From the NCBI RefSeq assembly GCF_013166515.1, contig NZ_JABKKJ010000001.1, forward strand, positions 186,001-250,000: a stretch of 64,000 nucleotides of DNA, given 5' to 3'. This DNA is from Xylanibacter caecicola (GTDB taxonomy: Bacteria; Bacteroidota; Bacteroidia; Bacteroidales; Bacteroidaceae). The notes beneath the pieces are model-generated. The model did not search any database, was not told the DNA's origin, and saw nothing but the letters and a program-made list of their open reading frames with translations. Each line of letters begins with the position of its first letter. Positions within the stretch are counted from its first letter, which is position 1. Positions 8,841 through 18,542 of the stretch are shown here, piece by piece. Both the position numbers and the translations under genes were made by a program.

Positions 8841-10292
8841 TTAGCCGTTCATTATCTCCATTATTACCTCCTTGTCGTCAAAGTGATGTTTTACGCCCTT
8901 TATCTCCTGATAGTTTTCGTGTCCTTTTCCGGCAATAAGTATTACATCTCCTTTCTGCGCCAGCATATATGCCGTGCGTATCGCCTCCTTGCGGTCTGCA
9001 ATGCTCAGCACATTCTTCATCTGTGCCTTGTCAAGTCCTGCCAACATATCGTTTATTATGTCCTGCGGCTCCTCAAATCGCGGGTTGTCGCTCGTTATGA
9101 TCACCTTGTCGCTCTGCTTTACCGCCTCCTGTGCCATTAGCGGTCGCTTGCCTTTGTCACGGTTTCCTCCTGCCCCACATACGGTTATTATCTGTCCCTT
9201 GCCGTTCATCACTTCGTGTATGGCTTTCAGAACGTTTTCTATTGCATCCGGCGTGTGGGCGTAGTCCACTATTGCGGTGACGCCCGTCGGCGAGTGCACA
9301 GGTTCCAGTCTGCCGCTTACACTTTTAAGAGTGCTCATCACAACGAGTATGTCTTCCGCTTTCTGTTTCAGCATTATGGCTGCACCGTATACGGCAAGCA
9401 GATTGCTTACATTGAATTTGCCGATAAATTGAACGCCCACTTCCTTGCCGTCTATTTCGAGATACATCCCCTCAAAATGACATTCAAGAATTTTTGCCTT
9501 GAAGTCTGCCATGGCGCGTGTGGAGTATGTTTTCACGTCTGCCTTGCAGTTTTGTACCATCACCATGCCGTTCTTGTCGTCCGCATTTGTTATGGCGAAA
9601 GCTCCCTTGGGCAGGTTGTCAAAGAACTCCTTTTTGGCGTTGCGGTAGTTCTCGAATGTCTTGTGATAGTCCATGTGGTCCCGGGTAAGGTTCGTGAAGA
9701 TACCTCCTGCGAACTTCAGTCCGGATATACGCTTCTGTGCTATGGCATGCGAACTGCACTCCATGAATACATATTCGCATCCGCTGTCTGCCATTTTTCC
9801 CAACAGTCTGTTCAGTTCGATAGGGTCGGGGGTTGTGTGCGATGCCGGTATTGCTTCGTCCTCGATATAGTTACATACCGTTGACAACAGTCCGCACTTG
9901 TATCCGAGTTTCCTGAACATGTTATATAATAAGGTGGCAATGGTTGTCTTTCCGTTTGTTCCTGTCACTCCCACCAACTTGAATTTCTCTGTCGGGTTGC
10001 CGTAGAAAGCCGTGGCAGCCATTCCTGTTGCCTCTTCCGTAGAATTTACCTTTATGTATGTTACGCCTTCAACCTTTTGTTCCGGCATGTTCTCACACAG
10101 TATTGCTGCGGCTCCAAGCTCTATCGCTTTGCCGATATATCGGTGCCCGTCGGTTTGTGTTCCCTTTATTGCGGCAAACAGATGCCCTTTCTCTATACGG
10201 CGGGAGTCAATGTTTACTCCTGTTATGTCAATGCAGTCATTGCCCTCTATGCATACGGGGCAGATGTCTTTCAGTAAATCTTTTAGTATCAT
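8841..10292 (-). CDS. murE: UDP-MurNAc-tripeptide synthetase MurE (meso-DAP type)
   Basis: Adds the third stem-peptide residue. The 483-residue product contains the P-loop [25 protein letters not shown], and DNPR at residues 402-405. The DNPR motif marks enzymes that add meso-diaminopimelate; lysine-adding enzymes carry a different motif. The cell wall is therefore predicted to be DAP-type, as usual for Gram-negative bacteria. It starts 19 bp after ftsI ends. Confidence 0.97.
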   Translation of the reverse strand: MILKDLLKDICPVCIEGNDCIDITGVNIDSRRIEKGHLFAAIKGTQTDGHRYIGKAIELGAAAILCENMPEQKVEGVTYIKVNSTEEATGMAATAFYGNPTEKFKLVGVTGTNGKTTIATLLYNMFRKLGYKCGLLSTVCNYIEDEAIPASHTTPDPIELNRLLGKMADSGCEYVFMECSSHAIAQKRISGLKFAGGIFTNLTRDHMDYHKTFENYRNAKKEFFDNLPKGAFAITNADDKNGMVMVQNCKADVKTYSTRAMADFKAKILECHFEGMYLEIDGKEVGVQFIGKFNVSNLLAVYGAAIMLKQKAEDILVVMSTLKSVSGRLEPVHSPTGVTAIVDYAHTPDAIENVLKAIHEVMNGKGQIITVCGAGGNRDKGKRPLMAQEAVKQSDKVIITSDNPRFEEPQDIINDMLAGLDKAQMKNVLSIADRKEAIRTAYMLAQKGDVILIAGKGHENYQEIKGVKHHFDDKEVIMEIMNG

Positions 10293-10311
10293 AGTATATC
10301 GTTTTATTTTC

Positions 10312-12465
10312 TTAATCCAGTTTCAGCACACATGTCTCACCTTTTCTTATTACGTGTCCGGGTGCCAGACTCTGTTCGTGCACTTTGCCTCTTCCTGTCA
10401 TCCGCACTTTTATGCCTCGTGTCTCAAGCATATATACGGCGTCTCTTGCCCCCATGCCGCTTACGTCGGGGACAACGTTTTTGGCATATACCGGAGCCTT
10501 TGCCAATACCACGGAATTCTTTTCTCTTTTTGCCGTGCCCCATATAGGGTTGCCGTCGAGATAGCTTCCGCTCCAGTTCTTGTTTGCGGTTATGCCGAGA
10601 TGCGACAGTACATAGTCCGCAGCCAGTATGTTGCCGTTTTTCACGTCGGGCATGAATATCGACATGCTGTCCCGTGCGTCTGCAACGTCAAGCTTCAGAT
10701 TTTGTGCCATTATTCCTTCTGCTATGTTATGAAACACCAGTCCGCTCATTCCTCCTCCCGATGCCGGCAGTCCCGACTTCTGTATGCACACTATGCAACT
10801 GTATCTCGGAGCGTCTGCCGGGAAATATCCTGCAAAACTCAGTAGATAGTTTGTCATACCCGTCTTGTAGCCCCCGGCACCTTTTGAGACCTGTGCCGTT
10901 CCGGTTTTTCCTGCAACTTTGAATGATGGCGAACCGGCTTTCTTGCCCAGTCCCTGGCTGACGACGTGTTCCAATATTGTCTGCATTTCGCGCAGAGTCT
11001 TCTCCTTGCATATCTTTTCCTTTATCACTTCCGTCGGAAATTCCTGTATCACCTCGCCGTCTTTGACAATTCTTTGTACAAATCTGGGGCGTACCATTTT
11101 CCCGTTATTTGCTATCGCATTGTAAAACGTAAGTGTCGATATAGGGGGAATTTGTGTCTCATATCCGATACTCATCCACGGCAGCGCAGTCTTACTCCAG
11201 TTTATATACTGTCCTCTGCTGTTTTTCTTAGGCATGCGTATTCTCGGTGCCGTTGCTCCCACTAACGGCAGATTCAGGTTTGCAGAAAGCCCCAGACGGT
11301 TGATGCCTTCTACAAACTTTTCCGGATTTTTTCCATAGAAACGATCTATTATTCGGCTCACTCCGATGTTGGAACTTACTTCCAGCGTCCTTGGAAGCGA
11401 TATTGTCTGATATCCGCCCTTGTGCCAGTTGTGGTCGCGCATCTTTGCCCCGTACATATCCCATATGCCGCTGCCGGTTTCCACCATGTATGTGGTGTCT
11501 ACCACACCGTCGTCCAAGGCAACCATGAGCGATGCCGTCTTGAACACCGACCCCGGCTCGAGCAAGTCTGCCACGGCATTGTTTTTCACTTCGCGGTATT
11601 CTCCGTCGCTACATTTTGTCATGTTCACTATCGCCTTGATGTCGCCCGTTTGCACTTCCATTACTATAGCCACGCCCACGTTACCGTTTATCTCTCTCAG
11701 CTCGTCTATCACTGCGCGTTCAGCCAGGTCTTGCATACCGACGTCTATTGTCGTCACGATGTCTGCTCCGTCTATGGCTTCCATTTCGGTTATGCTCAGA
11801 TACTTGTTCATCACCTTACGGCGTTTCAGCAGTCCCTTCTTGCCTCTCAGAATAGAGTCGTATGACAGTTCCAGACCGCATCGCGCCGTGTCCTTTGCAC
11901 CGAACATGTCGCCTATGGTGCGCCGGGCAAGCGAGCCGAACGGGCGTTGGCGGGCGTTAAACTCTACTATGTGAAATCCCCCCTTGAATTTTGACAGGTT
12001 GAACACGGGCAGTTTTTTTACCTGCGAATAGATGTCGTATGGCACGCGCTTGTGCCATATAGGCCAGTTCTGGCTCATTTTCTTGTGTCCTTCCTCAAGA
12101 TGTGCTTTGAATTCGGATGCCGATTTCTCCGGAAATATCTCGTGAAGTCCTTCGCAGATGCTGTCAACTTTCACTTTCCAAAGAGAGTCTTTCTTCTCTC
12201 CTCCCGCCTTGAAGTCCATGAACAACTTGAACTCGGGCAGCGAACTTGCCATCAGCCTTCCGTCGCAACTTAGTATGTTTCCCCTTACCGGACTTATCTC
12301 AACACTGTCTTTCTTCAGTCTCGACGATACTTGCGTCCAGTATTCGCGTTCCACCGTTGCAATCCACAGTGCCTTGCATAATATTATTATGCCTATTATC
12401 AGCATCAGATATGCAAATATCTTATACCGTGGAATTATCTTTTTTCGTTCAAACTGGTTGCTCAT
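10312..12465 (-). CDS. ftsI: Septal peptidoglycan transpeptidase FtsI/PBP3-like with C-terminal PASTA domain
   Basis: Class B penicillin-binding protein that cross-links septal peptidoglycan together with FtsW. Of its 717 residues, about 16-37 form a membrane anchor. A dimerisation domain follows, then the transpeptidase domain with SVFK (Ser306-Lys309), SSN (364-366) and KTG (520-522). The last 55 or so residues ([17 protein letters not shown] onward) form one PASTA domain. PASTA is absent from E. coli FtsI but present in SpoVD-type and many Bacteroidota enzymes. The start codon overlaps the ftsL stop (ATGA at 12462-12465), which suggests translational coupling. Confidence 0.96.
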   Translation of the reverse strand: MSNQFERKKIIPRYKIFAYLMLIIGIIILCKALWIATVEREYWTQVSSRLKKDSVEISPVRGNILSCDGRLMASSLPEFKLFMDFKAGGEKKDSLWKVKVDSICEGLHEIFPEKSASEFKAHLEEGHKKMSQNWPIWHKRVPYDIYSQVKKLPVFNLSKFKGGFHIVEFNARQRPFGSLARRTIGDMFGAKDTARCGLELSYDSILRGKKGLLKRRKVMNKYLSITEMEAIDGADIVTTIDVGMQDLAERAVIDELREINGNVGVAIVMEVQTGDIKAIVNMTKCSDGEYREVKNNAVADLLEPGSVFKTASLMVALDDGVVDTTYMVETGSGIWDMYGAKMRDHNWHKGGYQTISLPRTLEVSSNIGVSRIIDRFYGKNPEKFVEGINRLGLSANLNLPLVGATAPRIRMPKKNSRGQYINWSKTALPWMSIGYETQIPPISTLTFYNAIANNGKMVRPRFVQRIVKDGEVIQEFPTEVIKEKICKEKTLREMQTILEHVVSQGLGKKAGSPSFKVAGKTGTAQVSKGAGGYKTGMTNYLLSFAGYFPADAPRYSCIVCIQKSGLPASGGGMSGLVFHNIAEGIMAQNLKLDVADARDSMSIFMPDVKNGNILAADYVLSHLGITANKNWSGSYLDGNPIWGTAKREKNSVVLAKAPVYAKNVVPDVSGMGARDAVYMLETRGIKVRMTGRGKVHEQSLAPGHVIRKGETCVLKLD

Positions 12466-12896
12466 TTTTCCGGAATGTTTATTATATATGGTGGTTGACT
12501 TGGTATTTTCAGTGTGCTGTCCTTGTTGTTTTTCAACATTTGCAGTACATTGCTCTCACGGCATCTTTCCGTAAGTTCGCTCGAACTCGACAAAGCCTTG
12601 AACTTTGCATCCTGCAGTTCCTTGTTAAGACGGTCTATCTCTATCAGGTTCTTGTCGCAACTGTAGCGATTTGATATATAGATGATGGTGAAGAAGACGA
12701 TGAGCAGTATCAGTCCTATCTGCTGCCTTATCATCCTTGCCGTAAGGAAGTCGCCGCCGAGTATCTTTCGCAGTGTGAAGTTTCTGGATTGCTCCTGCTC
12801 GTCCTCTCTTGCCTGTTCTCTTATGGCATTCTGCAGCTCGGAGCGCATTTTCAACTCTTCCAGCTCTTTTTTTTCCTTTATTTCCTCTTTTTTCAT
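12462..12896 (-). CDS. ftsL: FtsL-like divisome membrane protein
   Basis: Small bitopic protein expected to bridge FtsQ and the FtsWI synthase. The 144-residue product has a highly charged cytoplasmic N-terminus (Lys/Glu/Arg-rich, residues 1-50), one membrane segment at about 60-80 (QIGLILLIVFFTIIYISN) and a periplasmic coiled-coil segment (LIEIDRLNKELQDAKFKAL). The long N-terminus is typical of the Bacteroidota FtsL family. Four-base overlaps with both rsmH (12893-12896) and ftsI (12462-12465) place it in the standard ftsL position. The call rests on topology and position. Confidence 0.88.
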   Translation of the reverse strand: MKKEEIKEKKELEELKMRSELQNAIREQAREDEQEQSRNFTLRKILGGDFLTARMIRQQIGLILLIVFFTIIYISNRYSCDKNLIEIDRLNKELQDAKFKALSSSSELTERCRESNVLQMLKNNKDSTLKIPSQPPYIINIPEK

Positions 12897-13855
12897 ACTT
12901 TCTCTGCAATTCTTAGTTTTGCGCTTCTGCTTCTCGGATTACGCTCCTGTTCTTCTGCTCTCGGCACAATTACTTTGTTGTTTACCGGTCTGAATGGTGC
13001 TTCTATCCGTCCGAAGAAGTCTTGCTTCACCTTGCCCTCTACATTGCCGGCCTTCATTATGTTCTTCACCATACGGTCTTCAAGACTGTGATAGGTGATT
13101 ACCGATAGGCGTCCGCCGGGTTTCAACAAATCTGCGGCGGCAGTCAGCATTTCCTTTAATGCGTCCATTTCGTGGTTCACCTCTATGCGCAGTGCCTGGA
13201 AAAGCTTGGCCATTTCTTTCTTCTCCCTCTCACGGCTGAACAGTGCGGCGGCTATGTCCGTAAGGTCTTGTGTCGTGGCAACAGGATTTTCACCCCTTGC
13301 TTTTACTATTGCAGATGCGATTTTCCTTGCGTTCTTAAGCTCGCCGTACAGGTATAATACATCTGCCAGCCTTTCCTCATCGTATTGGTTCAGCACGTCG
13401 GCAGCTGTCATTCCCGCTCTTTTGTTCATCCTCATGTCCAACGGCGCATCGAACCTGAAAGAAAATCCGCGCGTCTCATCATCAAGATGATGGCTTGACA
13501 CTCCGAGGTCGGCAAGTAGTCCGTCAAGACCTTCCACGTCATAATAGCGCATCCAGTTCTTTATATATCTGAAATTGCTTCTTACAAATGTAAAGTTTTC
13601 CGGAGCCGTTATCTCCCTCTCTTCCATTGTATCATCCATGCCGTTTCCTGTATTTGCAATGTTTCTTTCCGCATCGGTATCTTGGTCAAAACTGTACAGA
13701 TGTCCTGTTCCTTCCAGTCTTGCGAGTATTTCGCGGCTGTGTCCTCCGCCACCGAAAGTCACATCTGCATATATTCCGCCTTTCCGTATGCACAGTCCGT
13801 CAATGCTTTCGCCTTTCAATACAGGTACGTGATATGTTTCAGCTTTGATTGCCAT
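12893..13855 (-). CDS. rsmH: 16S rRNA m4C1402 methyltransferase RsmH (MraW)
   Basis: SAM-dependent N4-methyltransferase acting on C1402 in the ribosomal P site. The 320-residue protein shows HVPVLKGE at the N-terminus, the SAM loop YADVTFGGGGHSREIL, and the family hallmarks LADLGVSSHHLDDETRGFSF and DMRMN. An insertion rich in Asp/Glu/Asn at about residues 60-85 separates the second and third strands of the SAM fold, where many orthologues are shorter. It lies 64 bp after mraZ. Confidence 0.96.
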   Translation of the reverse strand: MAIKAETYHVPVLKGESIDGLCIRKGGIYADVTFGGGGHSREILARLEGTGHLYSFDQDTDAERNIANTGNGMDDTMEEREITAPENFTFVRSNFRYIKNWMRYYDVEGLDGLLADLGVSSHHLDDETRGFSFRFDAPLDMRMNKRAGMTAADVLNQYDEERLADVLYLYGELKNARKIASAIVKARGENPVATTQDLTDIAAALFSREREKKEMAKLFQALRIEVNHEMDALKEMLTAAADLLKPGGRLSVITYHSLEDRMVKNIMKAGNVEGKVKQDFFGRIEAPFRPVNNKVIVPRAEEQERNPRSRSAKLRIAEKV

Positions 13856-13919
13856 ATTGTCTGTCCTTGATGAAGTTTCTTGTAAAAAAGTAATCCGGTG
13901 TGTTTCACAAAGAGTGTCT

Positions 13920-14387
13920 TTATTGTATTTCCGTATTTACGTTTCCGGTGTCCATAATCCTTTCCAGTGCCATACCGAACTCGTCCGGTTCCATGAAAGG
14001 CACTTCGGTCTTTTCGTTGCTCCATATCTCTATGGTGTCGCCCATGCCTATGAACTTTATCGCCTGTGATATGTCTGCCAACTTAAGGTATCTTTTAGGA
14101 ATTAAGAAACGTCCGTTTCCGTCGAGCGTCACCACTTCGGCATCCGATACAAACTGGCGGAATATCTTTTGCTGCTCGCGGTCCCAACGGTTTAGACGCG
14201 AACGCAGCAGATCCATCTGCTCGTTCCATACCGCTTCGGGATACAACACGAGACAAGGCTGGTGGACATCTTTTCGCATCACCAGTCTTTCCATTCCCGA
14301 CACCTGCAGCACTTTTCTGAATGTCGCAGGGAGAAATACACGCCCTTTGGAGTCGGTTTTTGCCTCTATGTTACCTAAAAAACGCAT
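13920..14387 (-). CDS. mraZ: Transcriptional regulator MraZ
   Basis: DNA-binding protein with two AbrB/SpoVT-like domains that controls the dcw cluster in other bacteria. Both signature motifs are present: DSKGRVFLPATFRK (about residues 12-25) and LDGNGRFLIPKRYLKL (about 92-107). At 155 residues it is slightly longer than the usual 143-150. First gene of the cluster. Three 10-bp repeats sit just upstream of its -7 element (14429-14458) and are the probable autoregulatory target. Confidence 0.95.
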   Translation of the reverse strand: MRFLGNIEAKTDSKGRVFLPATFRKVLQVSGMERLVMRKDVHQPCLVLYPEAVWNEQMDLLRSRLNRWDREQQKIFRQFVSDAEVVTLDGNGRFLIPKRYLKLADISQAIKFIGMGDTIEIWSNEKTEVPFMEPDEFGMALERIMDTGNVNTEIQ

Positions 14388-14415
14388 ACGTACATCTTTA
14401 TAAAGAATGTGGCTT

Positions 14416-14423
14416 CAAAGGTA
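14416..14423 (-). promoter_or_regulatory. mraZ / dcw cluster promoter -7 element
   Basis: The minus strand reads TACCTTTG, a match to TAnnTTTG, 29 bp upstream of the mraZ ATG. It is the best promoter element in the 344-bp gap between mraZ and the divergent acyltransferase gene. There is no TTTG at -33; that space is filled by the three GTGG repeats. Confidence 0.6.
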
Positions 14424-14428
14424 CTTAA

Positions 14429-14458
14429 AATTCACCACACTTCACCACTTTACTCCAC
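14429..14458 (-). promoter_or_regulatory. Putative MraZ operator: three 10-bp tandem repeats
   Basis: Read on the minus strand, three consecutive 10-mers start with GTGG: one GTGGAGTAAA, then GTGGTGAAGT, then GTGGTGAATT. They are exactly in phase and end 5 bp upstream of the -7 element. MraZ proteins studied in enterobacteria and mollicutes bind tandem G-rich repeats at a 10-bp period upstream of mraZ; the period and place match, although the exact bases differ. Assignment to MraZ is inference. Confidence 0.6.
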
Positions 14459-14703
14459 AAAAATATCAAATCACACTGCATTTTCTTATTTTTTGATGTT
14501 TGTCAAGGGTGCAGTGCTTTCCTGCAATGTGGCAGGATGTTCCGGAAAAGCGCTCTTTATCATGGTGCATCGGTACTTCTTTACATCCCCGTCTGCCTTA
14601 CAACCTGAAACCTTATGACGCTAAATTCTCAAATATTTGTAGTAAAAAGTGTAAAAAACAGATATCTTTTGGCTAAAAAGAGGGCGTTTTAGAAAAAATG
14701 GCT

Positions 14704-14711
14704 TATTTTTG
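14704..14711 (+). promoter_or_regulatory. Promoter -7 element for the acyltransferase operon
   Basis: TATTTTTG matches TAnnTTTG and lies 20 bp upstream of the ATG at 14732. The rest of the gap (14459-14703) is AT-rich and shows no gene. Confidence 0.55.
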
Positions 14712-14731
14712 CATGTCTTTTAAACGGGAAT

Positions 14732-15559
14732 ATGAAGAATATTGAAGAGAAAACGATTGACATCGAAAAAATCTTGAAGAGCAAGATGGGTGATAAGGCG
14801 CGTCTTGTCCCGAAGCCTGTTGTCAGCTGGCTTAAGAGGATTATTCATCAGGACGAGGTTAACCGTTATCTTTTTGACAGCCGTCATCTTACGGGCGTTG
14901 ATTGGCTTGAGGAGTGTGTGAGATATCTTGACATGCATCTTGAGGTGGAGGGTCTGGAGAACCTTCCGGACAAGAACGACGGCAGACTTTATACCTTTGT
15001 GAGCAATCATCCGCTCGGCGGTATCGACGGAGTGGCGCTCGGTGCCATTATCGGTCGTCATTACGACGGGCGTTTCAGATATCTTGTCAACGATCTGTTG
15101 ATGAATCTCCCGGGACTTGCCCCCGTGTGTATACCGATAAACAAGACCGGTAGTCAGAGCCGTAGTTTCCCCGCAATGGTAGAGGCAGGGTTCAAGAGCG
15201 ACACTCATATGCTTATGTTTCCGGCAGGTATATGCTCGCGTCGCATAGACGGACAGATACGTGATCTGGAGTGGAAGAAGACTTTTATAACAAAGAGCGT
15301 GGAGACTAAACGCGATGTTGTGCCCATACACTTTGGAGGGCAGAACTCCGATTTCTTCTATCGGCTTGCCAATATATGTAAGGCGGCAGGCATAAAATTC
15401 AATATTGCAATGCTGTTTCTTGTCGATGAAATGTACAAAAACGTGCATAAGACATTCCGTGTTTCAATAGGGAAACCGATACCTTGGCAGACGTTCGACA
15501 AGACGAAAACACCGTTGGAATGGGCTGCTTTTGTGCGCGAACGGGTGTACGGACTGTAG
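14732..15559 (+). CDS. glsA: PlsC-type acyltransferase, likely GlsA (glycine lipid O-acyltransferase)
   Basis: Predicted to esterify an acyl chain onto an acyl-amino-acid intermediate at the inner membrane. The 275-residue protein has the acyltransferase block SNHPLGGIDG (His93 to Asp99) and a second block LMFPAGICSRR near residue 165, corresponding to FPEGTRS. The catalytic His and Asp are separated by five residues rather than the canonical four, a variant also seen in Bacteroidota relatives. No signal peptide. The next gene, 72 bp downstream, is an OlsB-like N-acyltransferase. That pairing is the basis for naming it after the Bacteroides GlsA/GlsB glycine-lipid enzymes; an ordinary lysophospholipid acyltransferase is the alternative. 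Confidence 0.75.
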   Translation: MKNIEEKTIDIEKILKSKMGDKARLVPKPVVSWLKRIIHQDEVNRYLFDSRHLTGVDWLEECVRYLDMHLEVEGLENLPDKNDGRLYTFVSNHPLGGIDGVALGAIIGRHYDGRFRYLVNDLLMNLPGLAPVCIPINKTGSQSRSFPAMVEAGFKSDTHMLMFPAGICSRRIDGQIRDLEWKKTFITKSVETKRDVVPIHFGGQNSDFFYRLANICKAAGIKFNIAMLFLVDEMYKNVHKTFRVSIGKPIPWQTFDKTKTPLEWAAFVRERVYGL

Positions 15560-15631
15560 TGGAAAGCGTCCGGTGAAAGGGCAGATTAGTTTGAGATTCT
15601 TTATATAGGACAATAACATTCATAATAAGAG

Positions 15632-16621
15632 ATGGAACAAGAGATAATTAAACCTGTGGACAAAGAACTGCTTAAAAGCGAGCTTACGCCGGACAAGCAG
15701 CTCCGAATGACCAACAAAAGCCATAACGAGATATATGTCATCACGGCTCATAACGCGCCGAATGTCATGAGGGAGATTGGTCGTCTGCGTGAGATAGCCT
15801 TCCGCGAGGCAGGCGGAGGCACAGGAAAAAGCATGGATATCGATGATTTTGACACGATGGACAACTGTTACAAGCAGCTCATCGTGTGGAATCCGGAGGC
15901 AGAAGAGATTATCGGAGGCTATCGCTATCTGCTTGGTACCGACGTTGAGGTGGATGCCAACGGGCAGCCGGTACTTGCCACGAGCCACATGTTTCATTTC
16001 TCGGAGAAGTTTATGAAAGAATATCTTCCGCGTACGATAGAGCTTGGACGCTCGTTTGTTTCGGTGGAATACCAGAGTTCGCGAATGGGTTCGAAAAGCC
16101 TTTTTGCACTCGACAACCTTTGGGACGGGCTCGGTGCGCTTACCGTTGTGATGCCTAATGTGAAGTATTTCTTCGGCAAGATGACAATGTATCCGTCGTA
16201 TGTACGTCGCGGAAGGGATATGATACTATACTTCCTTAAGAAGCATTTTGACGACCCGGAAAATCTCATTATACCGATGAAACCGCTGAAAATAGAGACC
16301 GATAGCAGCGAACTGGAGGCTCTTTTCTGTGAAAAGACATTCAAGTCGGACTATCGCATCTTGAATACAGAGATACGCAAGATGGGATATAACATTCCGC
16401 CGTTGGTCAATGCGTACATGAGTCTTAGCCCTACGATGAAGATGTTCGGTACGGCTATCAACTACGGATTTGGCGATGTGGAGGAAACGGGAATACTTAT
16501 AGCCGTGGATGAGATACTTGAACAGAAGCGTATACGCCACATAGACTCGTTTATAAAGGAAAATCCCGATGCTCTGAAGATTACTTCCGGAGCCAATAAC
16601 ATAATATATAAGGAAAGCTGA
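15632..16621 (+). CDS. glsB: OlsB-like N-acyltransferase, likely GlsB (glycine lipid synthesis)
   Basis: GNAT-fold enzyme (Acetyltransferase_5 / 'hemolysin' family) expected to attach a 3-hydroxy fatty acid to the amino group of glycine. Within its 329 residues are the family features REIAFREAGGGTGKSMDIDD, the core strand IIGGYRYLLG and ELGRSFVSVEYQ. With the preceding PlsC-type gene it forms the GlsB/GlsA-type pair that makes N-acyl-O-acyl glycine lipids in Bacteroides; substrate assignment here is inference. Downstream, repeats of families A and B separate it from convergent dgt. Confidence 0.8.
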   Translation: MEQEIIKPVDKELLKSELTPDKQLRMTNKSHNEIYVITAHNAPNVMREIGRLREIAFREAGGGTGKSMDIDDFDTMDNCYKQLIVWNPEAEEIIGGYRYLLGTDVEVDANGQPVLATSHMFHFSEKFMKEYLPRTIELGRSFVSVEYQSSRMGSKSLFALDNLWDGLGALTVVMPNVKYFFGKMTMYPSYVRRGRDMILYFLKKHFDDPENLIIPMKPLKIETDSSELEALFCEKTFKSDYRILNTEIRKMGYNIPPLVNAYMSLSPTMKMFGTAINYGFGDVEETGILIAVDEILEQKRIRHIDSFIKENPDALKITSGANNIIYKES

Positions 16622-16631
16622 AAGGGGAGTT

Positions 16632-16775
16632 CTTTATAGGGAGATATAGGGAGATAAGGGTAGATATGTGGCTTGCGCCACGGGAGATAAAGGACAATGG
16701 TCTTGGGTTAAACAACCGGGCTATTGTCCTTTATTTCCCTCTGTCTCCTCATATCTTCCCCTATCTCCTTCTCAT
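16632..16775. repeat. Family A GATA-rich inverted repeat, copy A1 (minus orientation)
   Basis: Lies in the 331-bp gap between convergent glsB and dgt. Purine-rich GGGAGATA units at the left are mirrored by TATCTCC units at the right. The inner arms pair around GGACAATGG / CTATTGTCC. A 14-nt hairpin, GTGGC-TTGC-GCCAC as written on the plus strand (16668-16681), reads on the minus strand as the same GCAA-loop hairpin found in the other copies. Confidence 0.8.
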
Positions 16776-16803
16776 ATATAATCTTTCATCTTCTAAAAGG
16801 CGG

Positions 16804-16868
16804 CATATTGGCTTCTAAAAGGTGGTCTTTCAGAGCCTGAAAGGTGCCCTTTTGGAACGTAAAAGGTA
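16804..16868. repeat. Family B 22-bp-period dyad array, copy B1
   Basis: Dyads of the form CTTTN...NAAAG start at 16827 and 16849, 22 bp apart and separated by the 5-nt spacer GTGCC. A more degenerate unit precedes them. It follows family A copy A1 by about 30 bp. Nothing gene-like is visible between here and the dgt stop codon. Confidence 0.75.
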
Positions 16869-16952
16869 TTATCTTGATTTTCAGTGTGTTACAGATGGGA
16901 CTGTTCGAGGCGTTTTTATGCCTTTTAAACGGTTGTTACAACACCCCGTAAA

Positions 16953-18293
16953 TTATATTATCGGAAGACTTATACCGTTGATTTTCTGGTATACGTCGAG
17001 TGCATATACATCCGTCATGCCGCTTATATAGTCGATGACAGCCATGATGCGTGTGTCAAGGTCGGGTGAGTCTATGTCGTACTGGCTGCTCACCCGACTT
17101 ATAAGTTGGCGTGAGTAGAAACGGTCGGGGTGCACGGCGGCATCTGTCATTACCTCCATCAGTGTCTCCATAATCTTGAAACCGCTCAGTTCCACGTCGA
17201 GCACGGGCTTGCTCTTGTATATCTTTCTTACGGCGACATCCGTGCACCGTCTGTATGCGTTCTGCATAGGCTCCGCCATGTTTGCCGTAAGGCAGCCTTC
17301 GAAAGAGCCTTTCAGAATTTCTTCCTCATGCTTGATGAAAGTGTTTGCGCACTCGTTTTCCAGCTTGCCTATTACACATGCACGCATGTATACCACCTTT
17401 TCGCTGTCGTCGGTTATGCCTTCGTCGATTATGCGTTTCTCTATTTTTTGTCTTGTTTCGCCGTCAAAGAAACCTAATAGCAGGTCTTTGGTCTCCTCAA
17501 ACGATATTATCTTCAGTTTGTGGGCGTCTTCAAGGTCCATTATTTCATAGCATATATCATCGGCTGCTTCCACAAGATATACCAGCGGATGACGTGCGTA
17601 TGCCGGCGGTTCGCCCTCCGTTGATTTGCGTAAAATGCCCAATTCATCGGCGATTTTCCTGTAAATGTCGCTCTCCGTGTGAAAGAACCCGAACTTGGAA
17701 TGGTTATCTCTCGTCCACTCCGATGCAAAGGGATACTTCACAATGGAAGCAAGCGTGGAGTAGGTCATTACAAATCCGCCGTCACGTCGACCCTTGTAAC
17801 GGTGGGCGAGCAGTCTGAACGCGTTGGCGTTTCCTTCGAAATGTGTTATGTCGTTCCACATCTCGCGACTGAGCATGCCTTTGAGGAAAGCTCCTTTGCC
17901 CTCGGTGAAGAACGTCTGTATCGCCTTTTCGCCCGAGTGTCCGAACGGAGGATTGCCCATGTCGTGGGCAAGGCATGCGGCGCTTACTATCGTTCCGATT
18001 TGAGGAAACAGCGTGTCGGCAAGTTCCGGACGTTTTTTCAGTATCGCGTTTGCCACGTCGTTGCCTAACGACATGCCCACACTTGCCACCTCGAGGCTGT
18101 GTGTCAGCCGGTTGTGCACGAAGATGCTGCCCGGAAGAGGGAACACCTGTGTCTTGTTTTGCATCCGTCTGAACGGGGCGGAGAATATCAGACGGTCGTA
18201 GTCTCGCTTGAATTCGCTGCGGTCGTCGTGCCTTTCGGCGTGGCGGTCTTCCTGTCCCAAACGTTTGTTTGATATGAGTTTTTCCCACTTCAT
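16953..18293 (-). CDS. dgt: Deoxyguanosinetriphosphate triphosphohydrolase (dGTPase)
   Basis: HD-domain enzyme that hydrolyses dGTP to deoxyguanosine and triphosphate. Metal-binding motifs are present: RLTHSLEVAS near residue 60 and CLAHDMGNPPFGHSGE near residue 115, plus the later YLVEAADDICYEIMDLED. I took the ATG at 18293 (MKWEKLISNKRLG), which opens like other family members and gives 446 residues; an upstream in-frame ATG would add 12 Lys/Asn-rich residues. It is divergent from dut, another nucleotide-pool enzyme, with promoters in both directions in the shared 249-bp gap. Confidence 0.93.
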   Translation of the reverse strand: MKWEKLISNKRLGQEDRHAERHDDRSEFKRDYDRLIFSAPFRRMQNKTQVFPLPGSIFVHNRLTHSLEVASVGMSLGNDVANAILKKRPELADTLFPQIGTIVSAACLAHDMGNPPFGHSGEKAIQTFFTEGKGAFLKGMLSREMWNDITHFEGNANAFRLLAHRYKGRRDGGFVMTYSTLASIVKYPFASEWTRDNHSKFGFFHTESDIYRKIADELGILRKSTEGEPPAYARHPLVYLVEAADDICYEIMDLEDAHKLKIISFEETKDLLLGFFDGETRQKIEKRIIDEGITDDSEKVVYMRACVIGKLENECANTFIKHEEEILKGSFEGCLTANMAEPMQNAYRRCTDVAVRKIYKSKPVLDVELSGFKIMETLMEVMTDAAVHPDRFYSRQLISRVSSQYDIDSPDLDTRIMAVIDYISGMTDVYALDVYQKINGISLPII

Positions 18294-18398
18294 GATGTTT
18301 CTTGTTTTATTTTTGTTCGTTTCTTGCATTATTATTGTTTGTGCAATATCTGCCTTGCGGTTGTGGCGGAGTATTGTATATGTGCCTTGCAGTCAGCA

Positions 18399-18406
18399 CA
18401 AAAGTA
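18399..18406 (-). promoter_or_regulatory. dgt promoter -7 element
   Basis: Minus-strand TACTTTTG matches TAnnTTTG about 105 bp upstream of the dgt ATG, back to back with the dut promoter. Confidence 0.5.
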
Positions 18407-18471
18407 GTCTAAATTTGGCTAAATTCTTGCATTTTGGCTCTAAAAAATACAATTATATAAATATAAATGGC

Positions 18472-18479
18472 TACATTTG
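18472..18479 (+). promoter_or_regulatory. dut promoter -7 element
   Basis: TACATTTG, followed by C, matches TAnnTTTG 63 bp upstream of the dut ATG at 18543. Confidence 0.55.
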
Positions 18480-18542
18480 CAATTCTAAATATGTAAGTTC
18501 CGGCTTTCTGTCGGAGGCATGTATGAAACTAAAAACAAGACA

